From positions 62,001 through 126,000 of the forward strand of contig NZ_JAEPWN010000007.1 in NCBI RefSeq assembly GCF_016654005.1: a stretch of 64,000 nucleotides of DNA, written 5' to 3'. The notes beneath the pieces were generated by a model. That model searched no databases. It worked only from the letters and a program-made list of their open reading frames with translations, and was not told the DNA's origin. Shown one piece after another: positions 62,610 through 64,000 of this stretch. Numbering within the stretch: the first letter of the stretch is position 1; each line of letters begins with the position of its first letter. This stretch comes from Brevundimonas nasdae. Its GTDB lineage: Bacteria; Pseudomonadota; Alphaproteobacteria; Caulobacterales; Caulobacteraceae. The translations under genes and the position numbers were made by a program.

Positions 62610-64000
62610 TGGCCTGGCTTGCGGGGTTTCTGACCGTCGGCGCGCACGACGACCCGACCCTTCTGTTTCCGGTGTTCAAGTCGTCCGCCGGTGCCAACAG
62701 CCTACTTGTCCAGCGCATCGATGCCGACGACCGCGTTGTGGACTTCGACCTGATCTCGACCTCGGGCAGGCTTTGGATCACGGCGGAAGAACCGGTCGAG
62801 GTTCAGGTCCGCGATCCGGCGCTCTGCGCCTTCAGGGACGAACGCGGGGACATCCACCTGGGGACTTTCCGGGAGATTGAGCATCGGGTGTCGCGTTTGC
62901 TGGACGCCGGCGGTCTGTCCGACCAACCCCTGGCCGCCGCCGACCTCGCACTGTTCTTCGAGATGGGAAGCCGGCATCCGAGCGTCATCAAGGCTGCGTT
63001 CGGACGCCTGAGCCTGGCGTCGGATCGCGCGGGCAAGGTCTGGCGCGATACCCAGGTCTTCGCGCCCGCCGTCCGCCGGGACGTGCGGGCCGCCGCCCAG
63101 GAGACCGGCGAAGGCTGGCCGGTCGAGGACCTGGTCGTCCTTTCGCGCGAGGATGTGCTGGAGCTCCACATGCAGGCACCCTGGCCCGCCTTGCCCGACC
63201 TGGAAGAGACCCGCGTCCTGATGAAGATCTTCGGCCTGCGGGAGATCCGGGTCCTCAAACTCGCCATGGAGGGGCGCCGAGGGGCAGGTGACGCCGACTT
63301 TGTCATCGTTGGAACAGGGGGCGTCGCGCGGTCTGTATTCAAGGATCCCAAGTTCCGACGCTCCCCCATGCGGTGGAACGCCAAGGCCTCCGCAGACGGC
63401 CTCCTGGCATTGGGGAGAACAACGGACTGGAATGGGGGGGCGGCGCCGGATCGCCCGCTCTTTATCGCCGTGGCCCAAAGCGATCCCGAACAGATCGAGG
63501 TCGTGGTTGACGCCGCCCGGGCGGCCCCCCACCGCGCCGTCCAGCACCTCATCCAGATCCGGCCGGTCGGCCATGGGCCCCAAAAGCGCCAGAAGGTCCA
63601 GGTCGCAGCTCTCAAGCGCCTGGCTCCGACGTTCGGTGTCATCTGGGTCATCAACAACCACCGCGATCGCAACCTGCGCCACGCGCCTAATAATCTCGCG
63701 GCCAGCAGTTTCGCAGGCCGAATTGTCAAGGCTCTGGCGATCTCGCTGCTCAACCGTCACGGCCGTCTGCCGAAGCTCGAATGGGCCGGGCACGGCGTTC
63801 GTGAAGTTGGCGTTTTCGCGTTGGCCGGTACGGTCCGGGTGTGCCGGGACGAGGGCCGGGAGCGCACGGCCCGGCGGTTGCTTCATGAGATGGCCAGCGA
63901 GGAGTTCAGGCTCGACTCGGCGCGCGAGATCGTGGTGCTGCTGCCCTACGGGGTGGACGAGACCGAGCCCGAGGAGCCCGTGCGTTTCGGAGGCCGCGAG
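62609..64000 (+). CDS. Unknown protein with possible divergent FtsZ/tubulin-like domain (partial, open at window end)
   Basis: 464 codons visible, no stop. Residues 1-225 show no known domain (a beta-rich start, then helices). From about residue 230 the order of elements resembles the FtsZ/tubulin fold: FVIVGTGGVARS (231-242) like the first nucleotide loop, N257AKASADGLL like VANTDAQAL, RPVGHGPQKRQKVQVAALKRLAPTF (from Arg318) like KPFxFEGKKR plus the following helix, INNHRDRNL (from 348) like IPNDKLL, and AGTVRVCRDEGRERTARRLL (from 406) like AMMGTGxxxGEDRAxxAA. The GGGTGTG signature loop is replaced by VAQSDPEQ, so GTP hydrolysis is doubtful. ATG shares a base with the upstream stop. Confidence 0.5.
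   Translation, partial: MAWLAGFLTVGAHDDPTLLFPVFKSSAGANSLLVQRIDADDRVVDFDLISTSGRLWITAEEPVEVQVRDPALCAFRDERGDIHLGTFREIEHRVSRLLDAGGLSDQPLAAADLALFFEMGSRHPSVIKAAFGRLSLASDRAGKVWRDTQVFAPAVRRDVRAAAQETGEGWPVEDLVVLSREDVLELHMQAPWPALPDLEETRVLMKIFGLREIRVLKLAMEGRRGAGDADFVIVGTGGVARSVFKDPKFRRSPMRWNAKASADGLLALGRTTDWNGGAAPDRPLFIAVAQSDPEQIEVVVDAARAAPHRAVQHLIQIRPVGHGPQKRQKVQVAALKRLAPTFGVIWVINNHRDRNLRHAPNNLAASSFAGRIVKALAISLLNRHGRLPKLEWAGHGVREVGVFALAGTVRVCRDEGRERTARRLLHEMASEEFRLDSAREIVVLLPYGVDETEPEEPVRFGGRE

Overview
The window is high-GC, gene-dense chromosomal DNA with short intergenic gaps, many ATGA/GTGA/TGATG stop-start overlaps and frequent GTG starts. Gene content points to a Caulobacterales alphaproteobacterium, most likely Brevundimonas or a close relative: a DnaG without zinc-ribbon cysteines, a zwf-pgl-edd-glk Entner-Doudoroff operon, many TonB receptors, and an HtrA/OmpR-type two-component/glnE neighbourhood behind a cytochrome c maturation gene. 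This assignment is inferred from gene content and order, not from rRNA.

Layout. 1-9.4 kb: the tail of a ccmH-like gene, an HtrA/Do protease, an OmpR-type regulator and its histidine kinase, glnE, an EF-hand exported protein, and an ECF sigma / membrane anti-sigma / periplasmic metal-sensor trio. 9.4-15.2 kb: a KDPG-aldolase-family enzyme, a stand-alone RAM-domain protein, paired acyl-CoA dehydrogenases, homogentisate dioxygenase and two small lipoproteins. 15.2-20.3 kb (minus): zwf-pgl-edd-glk. 20.3-27 kb (minus): an eight-gene histidine operon headed by a TrpR-like regulator with an inverted repeat at its start, and containing a HisB fused to a HisC-like domain that has lost its PLP lysine. 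27-32.5 kb: a ferredoxin reductase and the conserved circularly permuted ATP-grasp / alpha-E / transglutaminase / proteasome-type protease cluster. 32.5-42.3 kb: iron-uptake genes, namely a siderophore receptor, a piuC broken by one amber codon, a second TonB receptor without a visible signal peptide, and a PepSY / DUF2271 / DUF4198 / ApbE / flavoreductase set. 42.3-45.3 kb: peptidoglycan-recycling-type genes. 45.5-49.4 kb: dnaG-rpoD. 49.5-60.4 kb: an extensin-like lipoprotein, small stress/VOC genes (one frameshifted) divergent from an HxlR regulator, bioB, a GH16 glucanase, a miniature flagellar-rod-like protein, a DEAD-box helicase, a tandem-repeat exported protein, a 3D-domain protein and dusA.

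60.4-64 kb is the left end of a probable genomic island. A tyrosine recombinase lies head-to-head with the 5' end of dusA, a known integration target. The first cargo is a translationally coupled gene pair that runs off the window. The first protein has the motif order of a DarT-like ADP-ribosyltransferase. The second has a long unassigned N-terminal region followed by what looks like a divergent FtsZ/tubulin-like fold without the GTPase signature loop. This pair is the best candidate here for an undescribed, possibly anti-phage, system. Its assignment rests on reading motifs by eye and needs structure prediction.

No tRNA, rRNA, CRISPR array or insertion sequence was recognised. Non-coding signals seen: six intrinsic terminators, two copies of a GTGGCGAG/CTCGCCAC inverted-repeat element sitting directly in front of start codons, a 104-bp palindromic element, and several operator-like dyads. 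No gap without a gene exceeds 300 bases.
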